Assembly: GCA_030789695.1 (NCBI GenBank)
Contig: CM061130.1
Coordinates: 17,354,561 to 17,418,560 of the forward strand
Direction of reading: 5' to 3'
Origin: Scilla litardierei
Lineage: Eukaryota; Streptophyta; Magnoliopsida; Asparagales; Asparagaceae
DNA: 64,000 nt
In this document: positions 32,636-43,302 of the stretch, one piece after another
Numbering within the stretch: the first letter of the stretch is position 1
Layout of the letters: each line of letters begins with the position of its first letter
Program-made: the position numbers and the translations under genes
The notes under the pieces: model-generated
The model's database searches: none
What the model was told of the DNA's origin: nothing
What the model saw: only the letters and a program-made list of their open reading frames with translations

Positions 32636-32679
32636 ACAGTACAGGAAACCCTAGTTTTGCCCTAGCTGTCACCAAACTC

Positions 32680-32687
32680 TATAAATA
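32680..32687 (+). promoter_or_regulatory. TATA box of the G3 LTR
   Basis: TATAAATA about 45 bp after the hairpin array, followed by a C-rich leader. The matching box in the 3' LTR is near 40179. Confidence 0.8.
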
Positions 32688-33171
32688 CCCCTCCAAACGT
32701 TTTCTTCTTCTTCCTCATCAACTCAAACCCTAATTTCTCCCCCATTGAGCCCCCTACTACCTCAAACCCTTATTCCTTCATCCCAAGCCCAAAATCCATC
32801 ATCCAAACCCTCACTTAACACACTCTACCTTCCATCTTCCTCAAACTTTTATCAAACCCCCAAAATCCACATCAAAACCTATTTCTCCAGATTTTTCCCT
32901 CATTTCCAGATCTGAGCCGGATCGCTCTTCCGTTGCCGCGGTTGCTCGGCATCGTTCCTTCGCTTCTTCACGGTAATACTCGATTCCTTTAGTTTTAGCA
33001 TAACCCACATTGACATTGTGAAACCCTAATAAAATGGATTATTAGATGATTAGGATTCTATTAAGAAATCAATTTAGAATCATTGTGCTAATAATTGTTT
33101 TGCTATAACAGTGATCTATTCCGTAGTTAGCTTGTGTGACGATCTTCATTGCTCGTCAATCCCGGTATCAG

Positions 33172-33186
33172 GCAAGTGAAACTTGC
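33172..33186 (+). other. Conserved leader hairpin GCAAGT-GAA-ACTTGC
   Basis: Perfect 6-bp stem in the transcribed leader. Equivalent hairpins occur in the G1, G2 and 3' LTR copies. In G4 (49421-49438) the stem is GCAAGTG/CACTTGC with loop GGTA, so the stem is kept while the loop changes. Confidence 0.55.
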
Positions 33187-33651
33187 ATCTCTTGATTTGG
33201 GCAATGTCTTAGGCCATTACCTTGCTTTAAAGTAAAAGAGACTAGACGGTGAAAGGATAGCCGTCTGGACGCCATTGACCTAGCTTGACAACGAAGCTTG
33301 GGCCGTCACCTTCATCATGCTTGTATGTCACGTTTACTTTCCCTTAACGGTATGCGTATTAACTGTTCATGTCATCCATGCATCCTTAACTGCTATTGCA
33401 TTTTAACTGCAATGTTTAATTTAAATTAACGGTACGCGAATATGTTCATGTCATTGTATTTTTCTTGTCACGTTTAATTTCAATTAACGGTACGCGAATA
33501 TCTGCTCATGTCGTTGCATGCTTGAACACTCATCGAGATTGCGTAGCTTCGCAACATACTTGTACTATTTGTACCGGCTAGGCACCTGTTTTGCGGGCAC
33601 AACCCTAGGCCAATTACAATTCTGGATCGTGGTCCAGAAGACGAGCTCAAA

Positions 33652-33748
33652 ACAGCCTGCAGGCAATAGGGCACTCTCTGAGTGATCCCTTGTACATGAC
33701 TACAGCCTGCGGGCAATAGGGCATCCATGTGTGGGTGATCCCTTGTAC
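33652..33748 (+). repeat. Leader repeat: GCAATAGGGCACTC...GAGTGATCCCTTGTAC, two units
   Basis: AGGGCACTC and GAGTGATCCCT are imperfectly complementary, so each unit can fold. Two units occur here and in G2 and the 3' LTR; G4 carries four or five in reverse. Confidence 0.7.
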
Positions 33749-34392
33749 TTGTACTTGTTACTTGACATTACATGTCACAACTACCACTTGCTACTTGTAC
33801 TTTACTTTACTTGTTACCATCTTACTTTACTTGCCATGCACCATACTTTAACTGCTAGGTTGTTAGTTTACCTTTCTTTCAGTTTCCTTGCACAAGTCTT
33901 TCGACTTGCTGACATGTGCCCCTTTTCTCTTTTGGGTAACACATGTTAGAGCCCGAGCCTGAGATACTTGCTGAGGACGCGGTGTTCGCTGACGCTGAGT
34001 CAGAACCCGCGTTGATCGAGGACTTCGTAGACACTGGAGATCAGTCTTAGTGTCTATATTTGGTGTTGTTAGATTGCTTAGGTTGTCGGTGCGTGGCACC
34101 TAGTTTGATACTCTGTTTGTGTTTGTCTTTTGTTTGGCCTTGTTCTGGGCCTTTAGACTCTTTCCTGTTAGCCTGGTGGCTTTTTCTGTGATGTTGAATT
34201 GTTGTGGACGAACTTTGAGATTAATATTTCATATCCGTCTCGTTTTATTATTATTATTGTTGTTGTTCCGTTTGCGTTTACAGGGACCTGATTATACTAA
34301 ATTGACGCTTATCAGGCATGCAGCTTCACAGCTCCATGTCTGAGCGGACCTTCTCACGTCTCGTCTCCATTTTAGGGAAGCGGGGCGTGACA

Positions 34393-34418
34393 GGTTTTAG
34401 TGGTGGCCCATGCAGGTC
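34393..34418 (+). promoter_or_regulatory. Conserved block after the 5' LTR, candidate primer site
   Basis: GGTTTTAGTGGTGGCCCATG, almost identical in G1 (13994) and G4 (minus strand, 54282 leftward). Its TGG could start a PBS, but I cannot match it to a plant tRNA 3' end, and it is not the tRNA-iMet site common in this group. Confidence 0.4.
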
Positions 34419-34536
34419 TCCCTCTGTAACTGCAATTATCGAGATAACGATAATAATATAAGATTGTCCAACAAATAAATTCGACATCCGAGCCCTAAGC
34501 TATGAGTATAATCTGCTTCGTTTTCTGTGTCATTAG

Positions 34537-35667
34537 ATGGCAGGAAGGCGATTCACCCGTGGTGGAGGTAGTGGTGCGCCCCCTCATGACGAGGAGCCTG
34601 AGCGGGAACCCACCAATGGAGAGATGATGCGGATGATGCTTCAGATGATGCAGGTGCAGCCGGGCGTGCTCCTGCAAGTCCAGAATGCTCCACTTGCTCG
34701 AGCTGGTCGGGCAATCCAGGATGCCCATCGCTCCGAGCCGGGAGCGAAGCAGTTTCGGGAGCTGGGTCCTGCATATTTTGATGGGTCTGAGGGTCCTCTG
34801 GCTGCCGATGAGTGGATTCGGAACATTGAGGATAACCTGGCGATGGCAAAGATTAACCGGCTGGATGGGTTGATTTGGCTAAGAGGCAGCTGAAGGACAA
34901 TGCCAGAAACTGGTGGGATGCTGAAGAGAAGATGCTGGTGGAGCCGATAGTTTGGGCTACCTTTAAGTCCAGATTTGATGGAGAATTCTTCCCGAAGGCT
35001 GCTAGACAGGTGATGCTGCAGCGCTTCATAGATCTGAAGCAGGGGAGCTTGTCGGTGGATCAGTACCACCAGGAGTTCACGTGGCTCAGTCGGTTTGCAC
35101 CAAAGATGGTGCAAGATGCCGATGAGAAAGCTCAGCGATTCCTCCAAGGACTTGCCTTGGAGCTTCAGAGTTTTGTGACCTCTTCTGACCTGGAGACATA
35201 TCAGAAGGTCCTGGTTGCCGCGAGACGACAGGAGTTGAATTTGAACCAGAGGAAGGGACATGTTTCTGGAGCTGGGAAGAGGCCTATGGAGCAGGCCAGG
35301 GCGGTGGTTAGGCCTGGTTTCAAGCCTAATCATCCGGTGCAGTTCAAGAGGCCAGGAGGACATATTCTAAAGACTTGCCATTTCTGCGGCAAGACCGGGC
35401 ACCTCAGGGATCAGTGTAGGAGGTTCCTGTGGCAGTGTATTGTCTGCAGAGATCCTGCCCACACCATCAGAGAGTGCCCAAAGTCGAAGCAGCCTTGGCG
35501 GGCTCCTATTACAGCACAGCCGTTGCAGCAGCGAGCTTCTGTGACCGCTGGACGTGGAGCGCCCCTTGTTCCACAGAGACAGGCCTTTCAGCAGGCTGTT
35601 CCACCGAGAGGGCAGGCCTTTCTGATGACTGAGGAGGAGAGCATGGCCGTGGACGAGGTTATTACAG
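34537..35667 (+). pseudogene. gag: G3 gag with one frameshift
   Basis: Starts ATG at 34537 (MAGRRFTRGG). The frame breaks near 34865 by a single-base change and continues in another frame from about 34875. The Gag core is readable (GPAYFDGSEGPLAADEWI; ARNWWDAEE; WATFKSRFDGEFFP; RFLQGLALELQSFV), the retrotrans_gag type of Ty3/Gypsy. Two CCHC zinc knuckles follow: CHFCGKTGHLRDQC at about 35376 and CIVCRDPAHTIREC near 35436. The gene ends at the candidate intron. One frameshift in a young copy suggests recent loss, or a sequencing error. Confidence 0.88.
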
Positions 35668-35781
35668 TTAAAGCTCATTCTAGCTATTTTTCTTCCTTAG
35701 TTAGTTTGATTGTTGATTATGTTTGGTTTCTTGCTCATGTTTGTTGCTAGAATAGGATTTGATTGTTAGACTGTTTGCTAG
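35668..35781 (+). other. Candidate gag-protease intron of G3 with damaged donor
   Basis: Aligns with the G1 intron at 29582. The acceptor TTGCTAG before GTGTGGTTTTGG is kept, but the donor reads TTAAAG instead of GTAACT. Splicing here would keep the gag and pol frames joined. Unspliced, a TAG (35748) and a TGA (35760) separate them in the same frame. Confidence 0.55.
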
Positions 35782-38700
35782 GTGTGGTTTTGGTTTGCAC
35801 ATTTCCTGCACGAGTCCTCTTTGACTCAGGTGCGTCGATGTGCATTTTGGCCTGGAGCTTCGTGGAGAAGCATTCCTTGTCGACGTCCTCTCTTCCTAAG
35901 AGTTGGAATATCGTCACAGGTAACGGTGTGGTCTCGGTGCATCGTGGGTGCAATTCTTGCCCGTTGGTGGTTTGTGGACGTGAGCTTTGTGCTGATTTCA
36001 TTATCCACGACATCATCAACTACGATGCGGTCCTTGGGATGGATTGGCTTGCAAGCTTCTATGCTACGATTGAATGTCGAAGGAAGAAGGTGGTGTTCAA
36101 GATTCCCGGACATCCAGTATTTGAGTTCAGTCGAGGTAGCAGTTCGCTGGGTCCGGTCAGATTTCGGACCAGACCGGTGGAGGTTGTGGCTTTGCAGATG
36201 GAGTTGGAGAGGCCAGCTGTGGTGCGTGATTTTGATGACGTCTTCCCCGTGGAGATGTCTAGATTGCCGCCTGATCGAGCTTTGGAGTTTTCTATTGATC
36301 TTATTCCAGGAGCGCAGCCCATTTCGAAGGCACCATATCATATGGCGCCAGCAGAGTTGGAAGAGTTGCGTAGGCAGTTGGATGAGCTTATGCAGAAGGG
36401 TTACATCAACCCTAGTGTGTCTCCGTGGGGAGCACCGGTGTTGTTGGTGAAGAAGAAGAATGGTTCGCGTCGCATGTGCTTGGACTATCGGGAGCTGAAT
36501 GCGGTGACCATTAAGAACAAATACCCGTTGCCTCGCATCGATGATATCTTTGATCAGCTGGGAGGATCGAGGGTGTTTTCTAAGTTGGATTTGAGGAGTG
36601 GTTACTATCAGTTGAAGGTGAAGAAGGATGATGTGCCGAAGACAGCTTTCAGGACGAAGTATGGACACTATGAGTTTGTGGTTATGCCTTTCGGCGTAAC
36701 TAACGCACCCGCAGTTTTCATGAATCTGATGAACCTGATTTTCTACGACTTTTTAGATAAGTTTGTCGTTATCTTTATTGACGACATTCTGATCTATTCG
36801 AAGTCGGAGGAAGAGCATGCCTCGCACTTGAGGACGGTGTTGGAGATTTTGAGGAAGCATCGGTTGTATGCTAAGTTTTTGAAGTGCGAGTTTTGGCTGG
36901 ACAGAGTTGCTTTTCTCGGGCATGTGGTGACTGGAGATGGTATTTCAGTGGATCCCGAGAAGATTAGGGCCATCAGGGAGTGGCCTGTTCCATCGTCTGC
37001 GTCTGAGATTCGGAGTTTCCTTGGTTTGGCGGGATATTATCTACGTTTCATTAAGGACTTTTCCCGTATTGCGGAGCCGATGACCAGGTTGACGCGGAAG
37101 GATGTTGCTTTTGTTTGGTCGGGTGATTGTGAGGATGCCTTTGGTGTTCTGAGGGAGAGGCTGACGACGGCCCCTGTTCTTGCTGTGCCTGATCGCAGTG
37201 GAGGATTCGAGATCTTTTGCGATGCTTCTGGCAAGGGTCTTGGTTGTGTTTTGCATCAGCATGGACATGTTGTAGCTTATGCTTCGCGTCAGCTCAAGGT
37301 TCATGAGAAGAATTACCCGACGCATGATCTGGAGTTGGCTGCTGTTGTATTTGCGCTTAAGATTTGGAGACACTTCTTGCTGAGTGAGAAAGTGAAAATC
37401 TTCACCGATCACAAAAGCTTGAAGTATATTTTCACCCAGAAGGAGCTCAACATGCGACAGCGTCGATGGTTGGAGCTCATGGCGGATTATGAGATTGATC
37501 TGCAGTATCACCCTGACAAGGTGAATGTGGTTCCAGATGCTTTGAGTAGGCTTCCCGCGGTGATGATGTTGACTTCGCAGTGGAGATTGCAGCATGATTT
37601 TTGCGAGTCTAGAGTGGAGATTGTTCTTCCTGGGGAGGATTCCTCGTTGATGTGTATGCAGATACAGTCGACGCTCGTGGATCGGATTAAGGCGAGTCAG
37701 GCCGGAGATCCGAAGCTGGTGAGGATTCGAGAACAGGTTGAAGCCGGTCTGCGGACTGACTTTTTGGTTCATGAAGATGGATCGTTGAGGTATGGAGCCA
37801 GGTTGTGTGTGCCTGCTGGGGATATCAGAGAGGAGTTGTTGGTGGAGGCACACAATTCGTCGTATTCTGTACATCCTGGTAGGACCAAGATGTACAAGGA
37901 TCTTCGTCTGCACTTTTGGTGGCACGGCATGAAGAGGAGTGTGGCTCGGAGTGTAGCCAAATGCTTGGTTTTCCATCAGGTAAAGGCGGAGCATCAGCGT
38001 ACGGCAGGGTTGCTGCAACCGCTTCCGATTCCGGAGTGGAAGTGGCAACACATCACTATGGACTTCGTGACTGGACTACCTCGGAGTCCGAAGCAGAACG
38101 ACGCGATTTGGGTGATCGTAGACCGATTGACCAAATCCGCGCACTTTATTCCATTCCGAGTAGGACTGTCCACTGAGGCACTAGCAAGGAGATACATGGA
38201 GGTAAATTCTTTTACTCTCCGTTTCTGTTTCCTTTTCCTAGCTTAGATAGTGATGTAACGTGAATCGTGTAGGAGATCGTGCGACTTCATGGGGTCCCCG
38301 TGAGTATCGTGTCGGACAGAGACACGAGATTCACATCTCAGTTCTGGCAGAGTTTGCAGAAGAGTTTGGGTACGCGTCTGAGTTTCAGCACGGCGTACCA
38401 TCCGCAGACGGATGGCCAGTTCGAGAGGACGATTCAGACTTTGGAATACATGCTGAGAGCGTGCATGTTGGATTTCAAGGGTTCGTGGGAGGACCATCTA
38501 CACTTGGTGGAGTTCTCTTACAACAACAGCTACCAGGCGTCTTTTGGCATGGCGCCTTTCGCCGCTTTGTATGGGAGAAAATGTCGATCGCCATTGAGTT
38601 GGGATGACATTGGCGATCGGGAGCTGTTGGGGCCTGAGATGATTGTGGAGGCTGTGGAGGTCGTCAGGAATATTCGGGAGAGATTGAGGATTGCTCAGGA

Positions 38701-39175
38701 CCGTTTTAAGCATTGGGCGGATGCTAAACGTCGTCCTTTGGAGTTTCAGCCGGGCGACCATGTGTTCTTGAGGATTTCCCCGAATCGTGGTGTGATTCGC
38801 TTTGGGAAGCGAGGGAAGTTGAGCCGGCGATACATTGGACCGTTTGATATTCTGGAGAGGGTTGGCGAGGTAGCTTACCGCTTAGCCTTGCCGCCATCTT
38901 TGGAAGGAGTTCACGATGTTTTCCATGTGTCGCAGCTTCGTCGATACATCAGCGATCCATCTCATGCTGTGGATTTCTCGGAGATCGCCGTTCGCCCAGA
39001 TTTGACGTATGACCAGCATCCAGTGCAGATTCTGGACAGGCGTCAGAAGTCACTTCGGAAAAAGGTCGTCGATCTTGTTAGAGTGATATGGCGGCACGGT
39101 TCGCCGGGAGAGTCTACTTGGGAGAGAGAAGATGAGATGCGAGAGCGCTACCCACTTTTGTTCCCGGACACGTGA
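35782..39175 (+). CDS. pol: G3 Pol polyprotein (PR-RT-RH-INT), two exons
   Basis: Replication enzymes of a chromovirus. Exon 1 is open to 38201, exon 2 runs 38273-39175. Counted from 35763: aspartic protease DSGA near residue 21; RT from about 160 with [10 protein letters not shown] and catalytic FIDD at 338-341; RNase H from about 482 ([20 protein letters not shown]); integrase zinc finger near 700-740. The finger's last Cys is Phe (TTC at 37971; Cys in G1). Core motifs [15 protein letters not shown] (exon 2) and QFERT give D, D and E. The C-terminus has the GPF module (RRYIGPFDI) and a chromodomain-like end (LVRVIWRHG...[13 protein letters not shown]). Apart from the Cys change and the gag frameshift it looks functional. 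Confidence 0.9.
38202..38272 (+). other. Candidate intron in the G3 integrase gene (71 bp)
   Basis: Exon ends ...ATG GAG; the intron starts GTAAAT, has a T-rich body and ends GTGTAG; exon 2 starts GAG ATC GTG CGA. Splicing is phase 0 and restores the conserved order RYM-E-E-I-V-R-LHG of this integrase core. Unspliced RNA hits a stop at 38246. G1 has the same intron (42285-42353, GTAAAT...GTGCAG). Confidence 0.8.
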
Positions 39176-39207
39176 GTGTTGGGAATTCCGAGGACGGAAT
39201 TTTTCTT

Positions 39208-39220
39208 AAGTTGGGGAGGA
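39208..39220 (+). promoter_or_regulatory. Polypurine tract of G3
   Basis: AAGTTGGGGAGGA directly before the 3' LTR start. Confidence 0.85.
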
Positions 39221-41890
39221 TGTAATGACTGGGTTTTCATGTATGGATTTTATTATGTATGTATATATATTTGGTTGCCTCTCCTTGGTTGCGATTTCCA
39301 TTTCCGTCTCCGTAGTTCTCTTTTCGTTCGTTTCGTCGTGATTCCCTAGATTCTTCCGTCGGTCGGCGTGTTTGAAGTAAGTCATTCGTGACGGGCTTCA
39401 TAACGTCGATATATTAGAGTTAGAACGAGCCTAGGAGACTTAGGAAACCATCCCGGAGCTTCGCGCTCCATTTCGGAACTTTCAGTGCAAATTAGCCGGT
39501 GTAAGAAGGGGCACCGACCGACTAGATGACGATCCAGTCGGTCGGAAAACCTTCTTGAACCGACTAGTGGGCTTTGATAAATGTTCAGGAGTTACAGTTT
39601 ATCGTTAGTCGGTCTAAGAACGTTGGTTGACCGACTAGGTTGCAAACTAGTCGGTCGGCAATGCTTCTTTAACCGACTAACTCATTAACTATTTTTGGTA
39701 CCAGTTACTGTTCACTTTAAGTCGGTCTAAGAACGTTCGTCGACCGACTAGATGTCAAACTGGTCGGTCAGTAGTTGTTCTTTGACCGACTAACTCTTTA
39801 ATTATTTTTGACACTAGTTACTGTTTACTCTTAGTCGGTCTAAGAACGTTCGTCGACCGACTAGATGTCAAACTAGTCGGTCAGTAGTTGTTCTTTGACC
39901 GACTAACTCTTTAATTATTTTTGACACTAGTTACTGTTTACTCTTAGTCGGTCTAAGAACGTTCGTCGACCGACTAGATGTCAAACTAGTCGGTCAGTAG
40001 TTGTTCTTTGACCGACTAACTCTTAGTTCAGGTTTTCGTCAGGGGTTACTGTTTACACTTAGTCGGTCTGCGTTGGTCAACCGACCGACTAGTTCCCAAA
40101 CTAGTCGGTCAGTGGTTGCTCTTTGACCGACTAAACAGTACAGGAAACCCTAGTTTTGCCCTAGCCGCCACCAAACTCTATAAATACCCCTCCAAACGTT
40201 TTCTTCTTCTTCCTCATCAACTCAAACCCTAATTTCTCCCCCATTGAGCCCCCTACTACCTCAAACCCTTATTCCTTCATCCCAAGCCCAAAATCCATCA
40301 TCCAAACCCTCACTTAACACACTCTACCTTCCATCTTCCTCAAACTTTTATCAAACCCCCAAAATCCACATCAAAACCTATTTCTCCAGATTTTTCCCTC
40401 ATTTCCAGATCTGAGCCGGATCGCTCTTCCGTTGCCGCGGTTGCTCGACATCGTTCCTTCGCTTCTTCACGGTAATACTCGATTCCTTTAGTTTTAGCAT
40501 AACCCACATTGACATTGTGAAACCCTAATAAAATGGATTATTAGATGATTAGGATTCTATTAAGAAATCAATTTAGAATCATTGTGCTAATAATTGTTTT
40601 GCTATAACAGTGATCTATTCCGTAGTTAGCTTGTGTGACGATCTTCATTGCTCGTCAATCCCGGTATCAGGCAAGTGAAACTTGCATCTCTTGATTTGGG
40701 CCATGTCTTAGGTCATTACCTTGCTTTAGCGTAAAAGAGACTAGACGGTGAAAGGATATCCGTCTGGACGCCATTGACCTAGCTTGACAACGAAGCTTGG
40801 GCTGTCACCTTCATCATGCTTGTATGTCACGTTTACTATCCCTTAACGATACGCGTATTAACTGTTCATGTCATCCAGCATCCTTAACTGCTATTGCATT
40901 TTAACTGCCATGTTTAATTTAAATTAACGGTACGCGAATATGTTCATGTCATTGCATTTTGCCTGTCACGTTTAATTTCAATTAACGGTACGCGAATATC
41001 TGCTCATGTCGTTGCATGCTTGAACACTCATCGTGATTGCGTAGCTTCGCTACATACTTGTACTATTTGTACCGGCTAGGCACCCGTTTTGCGGGCACAA
41101 CCCTAGGCCAATTACAATTCTGGCTCGTGGTCCAGAAGACGAGCTCAATACAGCCTGCGGGCAATAGGGCACTCTCTGAGTGATCCCTTGTACATGACTA
41201 CAGCCTGCGGGCAATAGGGCATCCATGTGTGGGTGATCCCTTGTACTTGTACTTGTTACTTGACATTACATGTCACAACTACCACTTGCTACTTGTACTT
41301 TACTTTACTTGTTACCACCTTACTTTACTTGCCATGCACCATACTTTAACTGCTAGGTTGTTAGTTTACCTTTCTTTCAGTTTCCTTGCACAAGTCTTTC
41401 GACTTGCTGACATGTGCCCCTTTTCTCTTTTGGGTAACACATGTTAGAGCCCGAGCCTGAGATACTTGCTGAGGACGCGGTGTTCGCTGACGCTGAGTCA
41501 GAACCCGCGTTGATCGAGGACTTCATAGACACTGGAGATAAGTCTTAGTGTCTATATTTGGTGTTGTTAGATTGCTTAGGTTGTCGGTGCGTGGCACCTA
41601 GTTTGATACTCTGTTTGTGTTTATCTTTTGTTTGGCCTTGTTCTGGGCCTTTAGACTCTTTCCTGTTAGCCTGGTGGCTTTTTCTGTGATGTTGAATTGT
41701 TGTGGACGAACTTTGAGATTGGTATTTCATATCCGTCTCGTTTTATTATTATTATTGTTGTTGTTCCGTTTGTGTTTACAGGGACCTGCTTATACTAAAT
41801 TGACGCTTATCAGGCGTGCAGCTTCACAGCTCCACGTCTGAGCAGACCTTCTCACGTCTCGTCTCCATTTTAGGGAAGCGGGGCGTGACA
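39221..41890 (+). repeat. G3 3' LTR (2670 bp)
   Basis: Starts TGTAATGACTGGG (one or two changes from the 5' LTR) and ends GTGACA before GTGTG. It carries the same hairpin array (39491-40134), TATA box and leader repeats. Confidence 0.93.
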
Positions 41891-43256
41891 GTGTGCCAGC
41901 TGGAGACATCAGGAGGAGCTGTTGGTTGAGGCACACAGTTCTCCGTATTCTGTGCATCCTGGTGGGACCAAGATGTAGCAGGATCTTCGCTTGAACTTTT
42001 GGTGGCATGGTATGAAGAGGAGTTTGGCTCGGAGTGTAGCCAAGTGTCTGGTTTGCCAACAGGTAAAGGCGGAGCATCAGCGTTCGACAGGGTTGCTACA
42101 ACCACTTCCGATTCTGGAGTGGAAGTGGCAACACATCACTATGGACTTTTTGACTGGACTGCCTCGGAGTCCGAAGTAGAATGACGCGATTTTGGTGATC
42201 GTAGACCGATTGACCAAATCCGTGCACTTTATTCCTTTTCGAGTAGGACAGTCTACTGAGACACTAGCGAGGAGATATATGGAGGTAAATTCTTTTACTT
42301 TCCGCTTCTATTTCCTTCCTGGTTTAGATAGTGATGTAACGTGCATCGTGCAGGAGAACGTGCGACTTCACGGAGTCCCTGTGAGTATCATGTCAGACAG
42401 AGACACGAGGTTCACGTCTCAGTTCTGGCAGAGTCTGCAGAAGAGTTTGGGTACGATTCTGAGTTTCAGCACGGCGTACCATCCGCAGACGGATGGCCAG
42501 TCTGAGAGGACGATCCAGATCTTGGAGGACATGCTGAGGGCATGTATGTTGGACTTTAAGGGATCTTGGGAGGATCATCTCCACCTTGTTGAGTTTGCCT
42601 ACAATAACAGCTACCAGGCAAGTATTGGCTTGGCACCTTTTGCCGCGCTATACGGGAAGAAATTTCGATCGCCACTAGCTGGGATGACATTGGAGATCGA
42701 GAGCTGTTAGGACCTGAGATGATCGTGGAGGATGTGGATGTTGTGAGGAACATATGGGAAAAGGCTGAGGATTGCTCAGGACCGTTTCAAGCATTGGGCT
42801 GATGCTAAACGGCGTCCTTTGGAGTTTCAGCCAGGTGACCATGTGTTCCTGAAGATTTCCCCGAATCTAGGAGTGATTCGCTTTGGGAAACGAGGAAAGC
42901 TGAGCCCGAGATACATTGGACCATTTGACATTCTGGAGAGAGTTGGCGAGGTAGCATACCGCTTAGCCTTGCCGCCATCTTTGGAAGGAGTTCACGATGT
43001 CTTCCATGTGTCGCAGCTTCGTCGATACATCAGCGATCCATCTCACGCTGTGGGTTTCTCGGAGATCACCGTTCGCCCCGATCTGACGTATGACCAGCAG
43101 CCAGTGCAGATTTTGGACAGGCGACAGAAGTCACTCCAGAACAAGACAGTCGATCTTGTTAGGGTTTTGTGGCGACACGGCTCGCCAGGAGAGTCTACTT
43201 GGGAGAGAGAAGACGAGATGAGAGAGTGTTACCCACTTTTGTTCCCTGACATGTGA
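41891..43256 (+). pseudogene. pol: G1 pol remnant, part 2 (integrase, chromodomain-like end)
   Basis: Continues G1 integrase after G3. The zinc-finger end KCLVCQQVKAEH is intact here. It carries a TAG at 41976, a TAG at 42177 and a frameshift near 42700-42770. The integrase core ([18 protein letters not shown]) and the C-terminal GPF and chromodomain-like parts (to 43256) remain readable. The second intron lies at 42285-42353 with intact GT and AG. Confidence 0.9.
42285..42353 (+). other. Candidate integrase intron of G1 (69 bp)
   Basis: GTAAAT donor after ATGGAG, GTGCAG acceptor before GAGAACGTGCGA; same place and phase as in G3. In this copy the intron happens to be open in frame. Confidence 0.7.
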
Positions 43257-43289
43257 GTGTTAGGAAATTCCGAGGGCGGAATTTTTCTT

Positions 43290-43302
43290 AAGGTGGGTAG
43301 GA
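43290..43302 (+). promoter_or_regulatory. Polypurine tract of G1
   Basis: AAGGTGGGTAGGA immediately before the 3' LTR. Confidence 0.85.

Larger units (their letters stand above)
31722..34392 (+). repeat. G3 5' LTR (2671 bp)
   Basis: TGTAACGACTGG to GTGACA. Sequence blocks in order: unique U3 block (about 31830-31990), hairpin array, TATA box, pyrimidine-rich leader, possible leader intron, GCAAGT-GAA-ACTTGC hairpin at 33172, ACAGCCTGCAGGCAATAGGG repeats, and the conserved tail CTCCATTTTAGGGAAGCGGG. Confidence 0.92.
31722..41890 (+). mobile_element. G3: young, nearly complete Tekay/Del-like Gypsy element (10,169 bp)
   Basis: Flanked by target duplication GTGTG (31717-31721 and 41891-41895). 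LTRs of 2671 and 2670 bp are almost identical; about two differences are seen over some 360 bp around the TATA box. Order: gag, protease, RT, RNase H, integrase with GPF module and chromodomain-like end. This is the layout of plant chromoviruses. It sits inside G1 pol. Lesions: a gag frameshift, a lost intron donor and a changed integrase Cys. Confidence 0.93.
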
